Below are positions 8,031 to 15,898 of a stretch of 64,000 nucleotides of DNA, one piece after another (the stretch's first letter is position 1; each line of letters starts with the position of its first letter). Origin of the DNA: Acidimicrobiales bacterium. Its GTDB lineage: Bacteria; Actinomycetota; Acidimicrobiia; Acidimicrobiales; MedAcidi-G1. The notes under the pieces were generated by a model. The model ran no database searches. It saw only the letters and a program-made list of their open reading frames with translations, and was not told where the DNA came from. Position numbers and translations under genes: made by a program. The stretch lies in assembly GCA_030747595.1 (NCBI GenBank), contig JASLKK010000002.1, positions 62,001-126,000 of the forward strand, given 5' to 3'.

Positions 8031-9335
8031 GTGAGTCCGTTCACCCGATTCGGCCGTACCCACGGCCTGGGCGCCATGTCCGACGCCATGCTGGCCGTGG
8101 CCCTCGCCGGTTCGATCTTCTTCTCCATCGACCCCGATGCGGCCCGGTGGCGGGTCGCCCTCTACCTGCTGTTGACCATCGCACCGTTCGCTGTGGTCAC
8201 CCCACTCCTGGGCCCGTTGGTCGATCGGGTGAAGGGTGGTCGTCGGGGCATGATCATTACGTCGATCTTGGCCCGGATGCTGATCGCCTGGCAGATGATC
8301 GAACACATCGATGGGCTGTTGTTGTTTCCGTTGGCTTTCGGCCTGCTGGTGATGCAGAAGACGTACTCAATCGCGAAGAGCGCGGTGGTGCCGTCGCTGG
8401 TCCGCAACGACATCGAGTTGGTCGAGGCCAACGCCAAACTGGCCATGTTGAGCGCGGTCTGTTCGATGGTGGGCGCAGGAATCGGAGGCATCGCCCTGCT
8501 GTTCAGCTCGTCGTCGCCGGCCGTGGTGGCGGTTATCGGCTACGGCCTGACAATGGTGGCCGCCGTCCAGGTGCCCAAGGTGCTGGTGGCCGACGCGCCG
8601 GTGTCGGCCGGCGAACGAGCCGTGCTTCGCCAGCGCGGGATCCTCACAGCGTCGTTGGCCATAGGGCTACTACGGGCCGTGGTCGGCTTCACATCGTTCT
8701 TGCTGGCTTTCGAGTTCCGAGGTGGTGGTGGCGGTGTGTCGATCGAGTCGGTCGGCCGACCGGCTGGTGCGGGTTCGGGGTTGGTCCGAGGTGAGTCCGT
8801 GCTGGCTGCCGCACCCGCACCGGCTTGGCACTTTGGCCTGGTACTCGCCTCGGTCGGGCTGGGAGCCTTCGCCGCCGCCCAGTTCTCACCGGTCCTGCGA
8901 ACTCGCCTTCTGGAAGAACGGATCATTCGCGGTGTGCTCTTCGTTGGGGTGACGTTGTCGGGACTGGCCGTGTGGTTGGGAGGGCTCTGGGGGGCCGTCC
9001 TAGTCGGCGGCACGGTGGCCATGTGCAGTGGGACGGCCAAGTTGGCCTTCGACTCGTTGGTCCAGCGGGATGCGCCTGGCACCAACCACGGTCGGTCGTT
9101 TGCCAAGTTCGAGGGTCGTTTCCAGCTGGCATGGGCCGTCGGGGCGTTCCTCGCGGTGTTCCTTCCGCTGTCGATCGAGGTCGGTTACCTATTCATTGCG
9201 GCGTTGTTCGCTGCGGCGCTCACTTGGTTCGGTTTGGCAACACCGCCGATTCCACGCATCGAGACCCCGGACGAACCGGACCGGCCCGATGGTCAGTTCG
9301 GCTTCTGGCGGCGCGGCGACCCCGGCGGGGGCTGA
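8031..9335 (+). CDS. Major facilitator superfamily permease
   Basis: A 434-residue polytopic membrane protein with about 10-12 hydrophobic segments. A loop DRVKGGRRG after the second or third helix matches the MFS loop 2-3 motif (DRxGRR). The frame is open upstream into surE, but GTG 8031 follows the surE stop closely and gives an N-terminus (SPFTRFGRTHGLGAMSDAM) that leads into the first helix. Substrate is unknown. A glycine/valine-rich insert (about residues 230-265) separates the two halves. Confidence 0.8.
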   Translation: MSPFTRFGRTHGLGAMSDAMLAVALAGSIFFSIDPDAARWRVALYLLLTIAPFAVVTPLLGPLVDRVKGGRRGMIITSILARMLIAWQMIEHIDGLLLFPLAFGLLVMQKTYSIAKSAVVPSLVRNDIELVEANAKLAMLSAVCSMVGAGIGGIALLFSSSSPAVVAVIGYGLTMVAAVQVPKVLVADAPVSAGERAVLRQRGILTASLAIGLLRAVVGFTSFLLAFEFRGGGGGVSIESVGRPAGAGSGLVRGESVLAAAPAPAWHFGLVLASVGLGAFAAAQFSPVLRTRLLEERIIRGVLFVGVTLSGLAVWLGGLWGAVLVGGTVAMCSGTAKLAFDSLVQRDAPGTNHGRSFAKFEGRFQLAWAVGAFLAVFLPLSIEVGYLFIAALFAAALTWFGLATPPIPRIETPDEPDRPDGQFGFWRRGDPGGG

Positions 9336-9353
9336 GCGCCGGATCCCGACCGG

Positions 9354-10673
9354 TCAGTCGTCCGACGGCGGATCGGGAAGTTCAAGGCGGGCCAGCCATA
9401 GCCCAGGGGCGTCCACCTCTGAGGGGGTGGGGAGGTTGCGGGCCTCGGTCCAGAGCAGGGCCAGTCCATCTTCGCCCGCCCGCTCCACGACACCGGTCAC
9501 GAAGGCGGACCCACGGTCGACCTGTTCCTGGGTGAGGTTCAGGCCGAGGATGCGCTCTACGAAACGGTCGGCGTCGGACGTGGTCACTCGGCGGCGGCGC
9601 AGCGCCTCGGTCACCTGGCCGTACGAGCCGATGAGTCCGGTGCCCACAGTGTCCATTACATGGTCGACTACTCCGACCGTCACAGCCACCAGGGCCTCAA
9701 GGTGGGGCAGCAGCACTTCTTGTTCAGGAGATCGCACGGCGCCCAGTACGGCTTCGGGGTCCAGCGCATCCTGGAGACGGGCCAGTGCGTCGGCTCCGGC
9801 AGCCGGATCGGGATTCGTAGGGTTGAGGCCCGGGAGATCTTCGAGGCCCAGCTCCAGTCGGTCGCTTAGCTCGGCGGGGTCAGTTCGGAACGCCCCGGCG
9901 TGACGGGCCAAGAGGTCGCCGATGGCGTGACGGACGTGGGGAACGCCGAGCACCGCATGATGGGCGACCTCATGGAGACAGATCCAAAGCCGAAGGTCGT
10001 CCGCGGGAAGGCTCCAGTCGGCGCTGAACGCCTCGACGTTGGGGGACACGATGAGCAGGGTGTCGGCGTCGGATCCGCCGGTCGGACGGGGGATGGGGAG
10101 GTCGTAGGTACCGAGACTGCGGAGGGCGAGGCGACCGACCATCGTGCCGGTGGTCATCCCGGCCATCATTGGTGCCATGGCTGCCATGAGGCCCGATAGC
10201 CACTGGAGGGTCTGCTCGCCGCGGGGATCATCGGGGTCGATCGGCTCACCGTCTATCTCAAGACCCGAACCGACGCCGAGATCACCAGCCAGATCGGTCG
10301 GCAACTGGGCCATCTTGGATAGGTACGGCCGGTAGGCGTCGACCGACGATGATGCCCAGACGGTTCGAGTCACCGGTCGGATCGACAGTGCGCCCGAGCG
10401 GGCCACGGTGAGGCCGGTGCAGGACGCGACCTGGAGTTCAGCGACCCGCAGTAGGGACTCGTACTCCATGCGGACCATCGGGTCGACGTTCGGCTCGCTG
10501 GCCCCTTCTGACGCGATGGCCATGGCGATCTGGCGGGCCGGATCGGCGCCGGCCTGGCCCATTCCGGGAAGGCCGGTACCTGAAGGCATCCCCGCATCCA
10601 TTCCGGGAAACATGCTGCCGAACGCCTGGGTGAAGGCGGCGAACGGGTCCTCTGGTGGATCCTCGGGGCTCAC
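9354..10673 (-). CDS. Zinc-dependent metalloprotease of the DUF2342 family
   Basis: This 439-residue protein has a zincin motif HEVAH at 234-238 (LWICLHEVAHHAV), preceded by a long helical region and a flexible Met/Gly-rich N-terminus. The size and motif match the actinobacterial DUF2342 family (often annotated as coenzyme-F420-associated or putative hydrolase). The family is a hallmark of actinobacteria, and its substrate is not established. No signal peptide is seen, so it is likely cytoplasmic. It converges with the MFS gene 18 bp away and is divergent from the epimerase gene. Confidence 0.82.
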   Translation of the reverse strand: MSPEDPPEDPFAAFTQAFGSMFPGMDAGMPSGTGLPGMGQAGADPARQIAMAIASEGASEPNVDPMVRMEYESLLRVAELQVASCTGLTVARSGALSIRPVTRTVWASSSVDAYRPYLSKMAQLPTDLAGDLGVGSGLEIDGEPIDPDDPRGEQTLQWLSGLMAAMAPMMAGMTTGTMVGRLALRSLGTYDLPIPRPTGGSDADTLLIVSPNVEAFSADWSLPADDLRLWICLHEVAHHAVLGVPHVRHAIGDLLARHAGAFRTDPAELSDRLELGLEDLPGLNPTNPDPAAGADALARLQDALDPEAVLGAVRSPEQEVLLPHLEALVAVTVGVVDHVMDTVGTGLIGSYGQVTEALRRRRVTTSDADRFVERILGLNLTQEQVDRGSAFVTGVVERAGEDGLALLWTEARNLPTPSEVDAPGLWLARLELPDPPSDD

Positions 10674-10763
10674 GAGGGCACTCTATGGGAGTGACTTCCC
10701 CCGACTACCCGCGATCCGCCACCCGGCGGACTTGCCGCTCCCTATGAGTACCGGCCGTTCCCG

Positions 10764-11834
10764 ATGAGCCGGGTCGTGGTCACCGGATCGACCGGTGCGG
10801 TCGGACGGCAGCTCTGTGTAGGCCTGGCCGCGGCCGGGCACGAGGTCATCGGCTTGGATCGACGGTCGAGCACTGCGCCAGCGCCCGAAATAGAACTACG
10901 TACGGTCGACCTGGCGGTCACTGACCTGCGTTCACAGTTGGCCGACGTCGAGGTAGTGGTTCACCTGGCGGCCGGGGTGACTGCTGGTGATCAGGACACC
11001 GACGAGGGCCGCGACCGCCTGGCGGTCGTGGAACGGTTACTGGCTGCGGCGTCCGATGCCGGGGTGACTCATCTTGTCGTCCGCTCTTCGGCCATGGTCT
11101 ACGGAGCGTGGCCCGACAACCCGGTGCCGCTGACCGAGGACGCTCCGGTACGACCGTGCCCGGATTTTGCCTTCGCCGTGCATAGGGCCCGGATGGAGGA
11201 GCTGGCCGGAGCGTGGGCCGCCGAGTCAGACGACCGTGCGTTGACCGTGCTGCGTGCAGCGGTGACTGTCGCCGAGGAGCGTCCGGGCGGCCTGGCCACC
11301 GTCGTCGGCGCCGCGGCATCCATCCGTAGCGACGAGGGCGAGCCGTTGGGGCAGTTTCTGCATTCCGACGACCTAGCGTCCGCCGCGGTGTGTGCCGTGC
11401 AGGCCCGTTACAACGGACCGTTGAACGTGGCGCCCGACGGATGGATCGGCGTGGAGGTCATGGCCGAGCTTGGTGGTCCCGGTCCCCGGCTACGTCTGCC
11501 CGGTCCGGTAGCTGCCCTGGTGACCCGGGCTTTATGGAAGGCCGGGTTGTCTCCGGCCCCCCCGGGGGTGTTCCCCTACTCGGTTCACCCGTGGGTGGTG
11601 GCCAACGACCGTCTCCGGAATCTCGGCTGGGTACCCACCCATTCCAACGAGGAGGCCTACGTGGCCGGCCACGAACCGGGCCTGCTGGACCGCATGGACG
11701 CCCAGGCTCGCCAGCAGGTCTCACTGGCCGTAGCTGGGGTTCTGGTGCTCATCCTGGGCCGGTTAATAGTGCGTCTGATCCGCCGCCCCCGGGGGTCGGG
11801 TCGGGCACCCTACGATGCGACCGATGGCCGGTGA
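10764..11834 (+). CDS. NAD-dependent epimerase/dehydratase family protein
   Basis: A 356-residue extended SDR. The N-terminal Rossmann motif is VVVTGSTGAVGRQL (GxxGxxG), and the expected VHLAAG and SSAMVYG segments follow. The active-site Tyr/Lys pair is not clear: the usual YxxxK region reads FAFAVHRARMEEL, where Tyr and Lys appear to be replaced. A C-terminal hydrophobic stretch (about residues 318-338) suggests a membrane anchor. It overlaps moaE by 11 bp, so cotranscription is likely. Substrate is unknown. Confidence 0.78.
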   Translation: MSRVVVTGSTGAVGRQLCVGLAAAGHEVIGLDRRSSTAPAPEIELRTVDLAVTDLRSQLADVEVVVHLAAGVTAGDQDTDEGRDRLAVVERLLAAASDAGVTHLVVRSSAMVYGAWPDNPVPLTEDAPVRPCPDFAFAVHRARMEELAGAWAAESDDRALTVLRAAVTVAEERPGGLATVVGAAASIRSDEGEPLGQFLHSDDLASAAVCAVQARYNGPLNVAPDGWIGVEVMAELGGPGPRLRLPGPVAALVTRALWKAGLSPAPPGVFPYSVHPWVVANDRLRNLGWVPTHSNEEAYVAGHEPGLLDRMDAQARQQVSLAVAGVLVLILGRLIVRLIRRPRGSGRAPYDATDGR

Positions 11835-12384
11835 GACCCCTTCTGATGGCCGTCCCTCTGGGGCCGGTCCGGGTGTTGTCCCCGATCTAGTGGACGGTCC
11901 GGACGACGAGACCTGGGTGGCGTTGACGGACGGCCCACTACCCGTCGACGAAGTAACCGGTTGGATCGGGCGACACGACTGTGGGGCCGTCGTGGTGTTC
12001 CGTGGTGACGCCCGGGACCATGCCGAGGGGCGCCCGGAGGTCACCGCACTGGAATACGAGGCGTACGAGTCTCAGGTGGTCCCGAGGCTAGGGCGACTGG
12101 CCGGCGAGGCTCGGAACCGATGGCCTGACCTGGGTCGCATCGCCCTGATCCACCGGACCGGACCGTTGGCCATTGGCGAGACGGCCGTGGTGGTGGCCGT
12201 GTCGTCGCCTCACCGGGACACCGCGTTCGACGCCGGCCGGTGGTGCATCGACACGCTCAAGGAAACTGTGCCGATCTGGAAGAGCGAGGCGTGGGCCGGT
12301 GGCGAGCACTGGGGTGTGGATGCCCAGCACGTGATCGAGGTGCCAGGCTCGGCGCCACAGGACAGTCCCCAGGAGGCCGTGTGA
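11824..12384 (+). CDS. moaE: Molybdopterin synthase catalytic subunit MoaE
   Basis: Translated from ATG 11824 the protein has 186 residues. It carries MoaE blocks CGAVVVFRGDARDH, ALEYEAYE, IALIHRTGPLAIGE, and the catalytic lysine region DTLKETVPIWKSEAW. With MoaD it inserts the dithiolene sulfurs of molybdopterin. The N-terminal 35 residues are an extra low-complexity leader. No moaD is visible in the window. A small membrane protein gene overlaps its stop by 4 bp (GTGA). Confidence 0.9.
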   Translation: MAGETPSDGRPSGAGPGVVPDLVDGPDDETWVALTDGPLPVDEVTGWIGRHDCGAVVVFRGDARDHAEGRPEVTALEYEAYESQVVPRLGRLAGEARNRWPDLGRIALIHRTGPLAIGETAVVVAVSSPHRDTAFDAGRWCIDTLKETVPIWKSEAWAGGEHWGVDAQHVIEVPGSAPQDSPQEAV

Positions 12385-12647
12385 ATCCAGCAGTCCTGTT
12401 CTTGGCTGGTGGGGTCAGTCTGGCCGTCGTGCTCTCGGCGGTCGTCTGGCTGTTCAGCCGTCCGAAGAAGGCCGTTGAGGACCCGAACCAGGCACGTGCC
12501 AATCTGCGGGCCCTTCGGCATGGCCCCGGCGGTGGAGCGCCCGCCCGCGGACCGGGTGCCCTTGGGACCGGTGGTATCCGTGTGCTCGGAGACGCTTCGT
12601 CCGAAGAGCCCGGATCCGGTTCCGACACCGGATCAGAGAGGCGCTGA
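12381..12647 (+). CDS. Small single-pass membrane protein, unknown function
   Basis: An 88-residue protein starting at GTG 12381, overlapping the moaE stop in a GTGA junction, which argues for translational coupling. It has one N-terminal membrane helix (about residues 4-22, LFLAGGVSLAVVLSAVVWLF) followed by a Gly/Pro/Ser-rich cytoplasmic or periplasmic tail. I do not recognise the family. The mreB-like gene starts 4 bp later, so it sits inside a tight moaE-orf-mreB unit. Confidence 0.6.
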   Translation: MNPAVLFLAGGVSLAVVLSAVVWLFSRPKKAVEDPNQARANLRALRHGPGGGAPARGPGALGTGGIRVLGDASSEEPGSGSDTGSERR

Positions 12648-12651
12648 CCTC

Positions 12652-13656
12652 ATGGCACGGGACCTGGCCATCGACCTAGGCACGGCCAACACCCTGGTCT
12701 ATGCCCGAGGTGAGGGGGTGGTGCTGGCTGAGCCATCGGTGATCGCCATTAACGAGCGCACCAGCGAGGTGCTTGCCATGGGCGACGAGGCGTGGCACAT
12801 GATCGGCCGCACACCGGAGCACGTGGTGGCCCAGCGGCCACTCCGCAAGGGGGCCATCACCGACTTTGAGGTGACCCAGCGGATGGTTCGCCTGCTGTTG
12901 GAACGGGTTGGGGTGAGCCGGTTTAACCGGCCGAAGGTCCTGATCTGCGTCCCGTCGGCCATCACCGCTGTAGAGCGGCGTGCGGTCACCGACGCAGCGC
13001 GTCGGGCCGGCGCCACCGACGCCCAGTTGATCGAGCAGCCGTTGGCCGCTGCGATAGGCGCGAACCTGCCGATCTCCGAACCGGTCGGGAACATGGTCGT
13101 CGACATCGGGGGTGGCACGTCGGAATCCGCGTTGCTCTCACTGGGGGGGGTGGTGGCCCTCGAGGCGGTGCGGGTCGGGTCGTTTGACATCGATGCCGCC
13201 ATCCAGGCGTACGTGCGTCGGGAGTACGGACTGGCCATCGGCGAGCGCACCGCCGAGGAGATCAAGTGGACGATCGGTTCGGCGGCGCCAACGCCCGAGG
13301 AGGGCCGGGCGGAGGTCAAGGGACGGGAGCTCATGAGCGGCCTCCCCAAGACGGTGGTGCTAACCCCGCTGGAGATCCGTCGGGCCATCGAGGAGCCGGT
13401 GGCCGCCATGGTCGAGTCGGTGGTTCAGTGCCTGGCCCAGGCTCCACCGGAGCTGGCTCAGGACCTGTTGGCCCACGGGATCTGCCTGGTGGGCGGGGGG
13501 AGTCTGCTACGGGGACTTGACGTACGGATCGCCGAGGATGCGGGCGTACCGGTGGTGAAGGTCGAGACTCCCATGGAATGCGTCGTGCTGGGTGCCGGCC
13601 ACTGCATCGAGTCGTTCGAGGCCATGCGGGTGATGTTCATGGAAGGCCGGCGCTAG
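12652..13656 (+). CDS. mreB: Rod-shape determining protein MreB
   Basis: This 334-residue actin-fold ATPase has phosphate-1 motif IDLGTANTLVYARG, VIAINERTSEVLAMGDEA, phosphate-2 motif VVDIGGGTSESALLSLGG, and the adenosine motif CLVGGGSLLRGLD. The layout and length match MreB/Mbl, which form membrane-bound filaments guiding lateral wall synthesis. It starts at ATG 12652. No mreC or mreD follows; the next gene is convergent and shares the 4-bp sequence CTAG with its stop. An isolated mreB-like gene may have a role other than rod elongation. Confidence 0.88.
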   Translation: MARDLAIDLGTANTLVYARGEGVVLAEPSVIAINERTSEVLAMGDEAWHMIGRTPEHVVAQRPLRKGAITDFEVTQRMVRLLLERVGVSRFNRPKVLICVPSAITAVERRAVTDAARRAGATDAQLIEQPLAAAIGANLPISEPVGNMVVDIGGGTSESALLSLGGVVALEAVRVGSFDIDAAIQAYVRREYGLAIGERTAEEIKWTIGSAAPTPEEGRAEVKGRELMSGLPKTVVLTPLEIRRAIEEPVAAMVESVVQCLAQAPPELAQDLLAHGICLVGGGSLLRGLDVRIAEDAGVPVVKVETPMECVVLGAGHCIESFEAMRVMFMEGRR

Positions 13657-14444
13657 CCGGGACCGGGATCCACACCTAGGAGGTCCTCGGCAGCTTGGCG
13701 GACCTGCCAGTCCCGGTCGTCCAGTGCCTCGGCCAGAGCGGCTTCGATATCGTCGCCTTCGAAAGCGGCCAGGGCCAGCACCGCCCGGCGGCGGATGGTG
13801 GCCTTCTGGGTGAGTCCGGCCAGGACCGATTCCCGTCCAGCTTCGTGACCGAGGGCGCCGAGGGCGGCCACCGCTGCCTCCCGGCATAGGTGGTCAGGAT
13901 GGCCGGGTCGTTCGGCCTCGGGGCCCGATCCGGTACCGGCCACCGCCACCAGAGGTCTGACCAGCACGTTGGCGCTGCCGGGGTGTTCGCCGGCCGCCCA
14001 GCAGGCCACCTCTACCACTGTGGGGTCGTGATCGCTCAGCAGGTCAGCCAGCAGGCGGGCCAGCAGATCGGCCAATGACCCAGATGGGGCGCCGGCCGAC
14101 TTGCTCACTGGCTCTTCGGGGGCACCGAGGATCTCCAGGGCGCGTCTGCGAACCGCAGCGTTGGTGTCGGTGAGCCCGCCGGCCAACTCGTCGTCGGTGA
14201 GCCCACCGGCGCGGGCCAGGGCGCCGAGGGCGGCGGCGCGAACCACCGGCTCGGGGTCGAGACGAAGGGAGCGGGCCGTTTCGACGTCGCCGGTGTGCCC
14301 AGCCAGCACGGCATGTCGGCGACGCTCGGCCACCTCCGGCGTGGGAGGCGGATCAGGATGGACGTGCCGATTGATGGGCGGCGCAGGATTCTCGCCGGGA
14401 TGCCCGTCGGGGTCAGATTCGTTGTTCGCGTTGGGGTTGGTCAC
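13653..14444 (-). CDS. HEAT-repeat protein
   Basis: A 263-residue soluble protein. A proline- and histidine-rich N-terminal 40 residues precede about six alpha-helical repeats of the HEAT/PBS-lyase type (for example DPEPVVRAAALGALARAGG, DTNAAVRRRALEILG, DRDWQVRQAAEDLLG). Such repeats form a curved protein-binding scaffold; no catalytic motif is visible. Its stop overlaps that of mreB in the palindrome CTAG. A small membrane protein gene lies just upstream on the same strand. Confidence 0.75.
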   Translation of the reverse strand: MTNPNANNESDPDGHPGENPAPPINRHVHPDPPPTPEVAERRRHAVLAGHTGDVETARSLRLDPEPVVRAAALGALARAGGLTDDELAGGLTDTNAAVRRRALEILGAPEEPVSKSAGAPSGSLADLLARLLADLLSDHDPTVVEVACWAAGEHPGSANVLVRPLVAVAGTGSGPEAERPGHPDHLCREAAVAALGALGHEAGRESVLAGLTQKATIRRRAVLALAAFEGDDIEAALAEALDDRDWQVRQAAEDLLGVDPGPG

Positions 14445-14456
14445 CGGGGCGGCTTC

Positions 14457-14735
14457 TCAGCCGATGGCCCGCTCGATGAGGAAACCCGAAAGGAAGATCC
14501 CCACACCGACGACGGTGGCCAGAGCGATGCCTCCAAATACGACGAAGAAGGCCAGTAGGACGACGGAGCGGACGCGGTGCCACCAGCGGATCCGCGCCCG
14601 CCGGCCGGTCGCCACTCGATGGGGCGGATGGAACCAGATGCCGAGACGGGCGCCGGGGCTCCACGGTCGGTCCACGGCGTATTCCAGGTCGCCGGTGGGC
14701 GGCAGGGATCGGTTCAGAAAGGATCGGCGGCTCAT
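14457..14735 (-). CDS. Small membrane protein, unknown function
   Basis: A 92-residue protein with a basic N-terminal half (GRRARIRWWHRVRS) and a C-terminal hydrophobic region (about residues 58-88) long enough for one or two membrane helices. No known motif is visible. It lies 12 bp upstream of the HEAT-repeat gene on the same strand and is divergent from the Lon-like protease gene. The paired arrangement suggests the two minus-strand genes are cotranscribed. Confidence 0.6.
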   Translation of the reverse strand: MSRRSFLNRSLPPTGDLEYAVDRPWSPGARLGIWFHPPHRVATGRRARIRWWHRVRSVVLLAFFVVFGGIALATVVGVGIFLSGFLIERAIG

Positions 14736-14807
14736 CGGGGTTCATCCACGTGTCGGCCCGTAGACCCGATGCGGTTGCTGGTCGGCACCATGGCAGGCTG
14801 GGCGTCC

Positions 14808-15872
14808 ATGGAGGAGAACCTACTGGCGGACGACCCGCCGTCTCCGCCGTCCCACCCACTCCGGGGAGCCATCGTCTTGCTGCTCGTGGCCGCCGCGCTG
14901 CTGGCCACGTTCGTTCGGGTCCCCTACTTCGTGTTCCGGCCCGGGTCGGTCCAGCCGCTGAGTACCAAGGTGATGATCACCACGGGTCAGCGGTTCAACG
15001 CCACCGGCGAGATCCACTTCACGACGGTCCGCCAAGACGCCACGGTCAACGGTTGGGAGTGGCTCGAAGCCCGGATGAAGCCGTCGTTGACGCTGATCGA
15101 AGAGGACCGTGTTCTCGGCGGTCGGTCCCGGGACGAGAACCGGACGTTCAATATGCAGTTGATGCGTGTCTCAAAGTCCACGGCGGTCGCCGTGGCGCTG
15201 CGGTACCTCGGGGTGGATCCATTTCGGGCCACCGGCGTGGGGCTGGCCGAGGTAGGTGGACCGTCGACCGGTCTGTTGACCATCGACGACGTGATTTTGA
15301 CCGTGGACGGCGCACCGGTGCTGAGGGCCATGGACCTCGTGGAGGCCATCCGGGACCGTGGTCCGGGCGACGTCGTCGATCTCGAGGTGGAGCCGGTCCG
15401 GGGTGGGGCGTCACGAACGGTGTCGGTCGTGTTGGGGGCCCGTGATGACGACCAGACGGTGGGGTTCATGGGCGTGGCGCCCCAAACTCGGTGGGAGGAC
15501 GTCGAGGATCTGCCGATCGATGTGCTGGTCAACACTGGCAGCGTGGGCGGAAACTCGGCTGGGCTGGCCCTCACACTGTCGATCTTGGACCTGATTACGC
15601 CCGGTGAGTTGACCGGTGGGCTGCAGGTGGCTACCACGGGCACCATCGACCCGACTGGCGTGGTCGGTTCGATAGGCGGAATCGTCCAGAAGGTGGTGGC
15701 GGCCCGCGACGGGGGAATGGATCTGTTCCTGGTGCCGACGTCTGAGGCCGACCAGGCTCGACAGCACGCAGGGGACATGCCGGTCGAAGGGGTGGCCACA
15801 CTCGACGACGCGTTGGCCGCGCTGGCTCGACACGGTGGTCAGACCCAGAACCTCCGACTCCCGACTGGCTGA
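14808..15872 (+). CDS. YlbL-type PDZ / Lon-like serine protease
   Basis: A 354-residue membrane-anchored protease. The N-terminal helix (about residues 19-37) is followed by a PDZ-type domain (about 130-210, with GGPSTGLLTIDDVILTVDG) and a C-terminal S16 Lon protease domain. The Ser-Lys dyad is visible as S250 in GGNSAG and K295 in IVQKVVAA. This is the YlbL/SdrC architecture common in actinobacteria and firmicutes, and acts on extracytoplasmic or membrane substrates. I chose ATG 14808; ATG 14790 and ATG 14769 are in-frame alternatives. The UPF0182 gene follows 26 bp later, probably in the same operon. Confidence 0.88.
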   Translation: MEENLLADDPPSPPSHPLRGAIVLLLVAAALLATFVRVPYFVFRPGSVQPLSTKVMITTGQRFNATGEIHFTTVRQDATVNGWEWLEARMKPSLTLIEEDRVLGGRSRDENRTFNMQLMRVSKSTAVAVALRYLGVDPFRATGVGLAEVGGPSTGLLTIDDVILTVDGAPVLRAMDLVEAIRDRGPGDVVDLEVEPVRGGASRTVSVVLGARDDDQTVGFMGVAPQTRWEDVEDLPIDVLVNTGSVGGNSAGLALTLSILDLITPGELTGGLQVATTGTIDPTGVVGSIGGIVQKVVAARDGGMDLFLVPTSEADQARQHAGDMPVEGVATLDDALAALARHGGQTQNLRLPTG

Positions 15873-15898
15873 CGGGTCATCGGCCGTAGGCTGAGTCC

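Noticed and set aside
14577-14807. Upstream extension of the Lon-like protease
   Set aside because: The extension overlaps the minus-strand small membrane protein, reads as low-complexity, and would precede the signal-anchor helix by nearly 80 residues.
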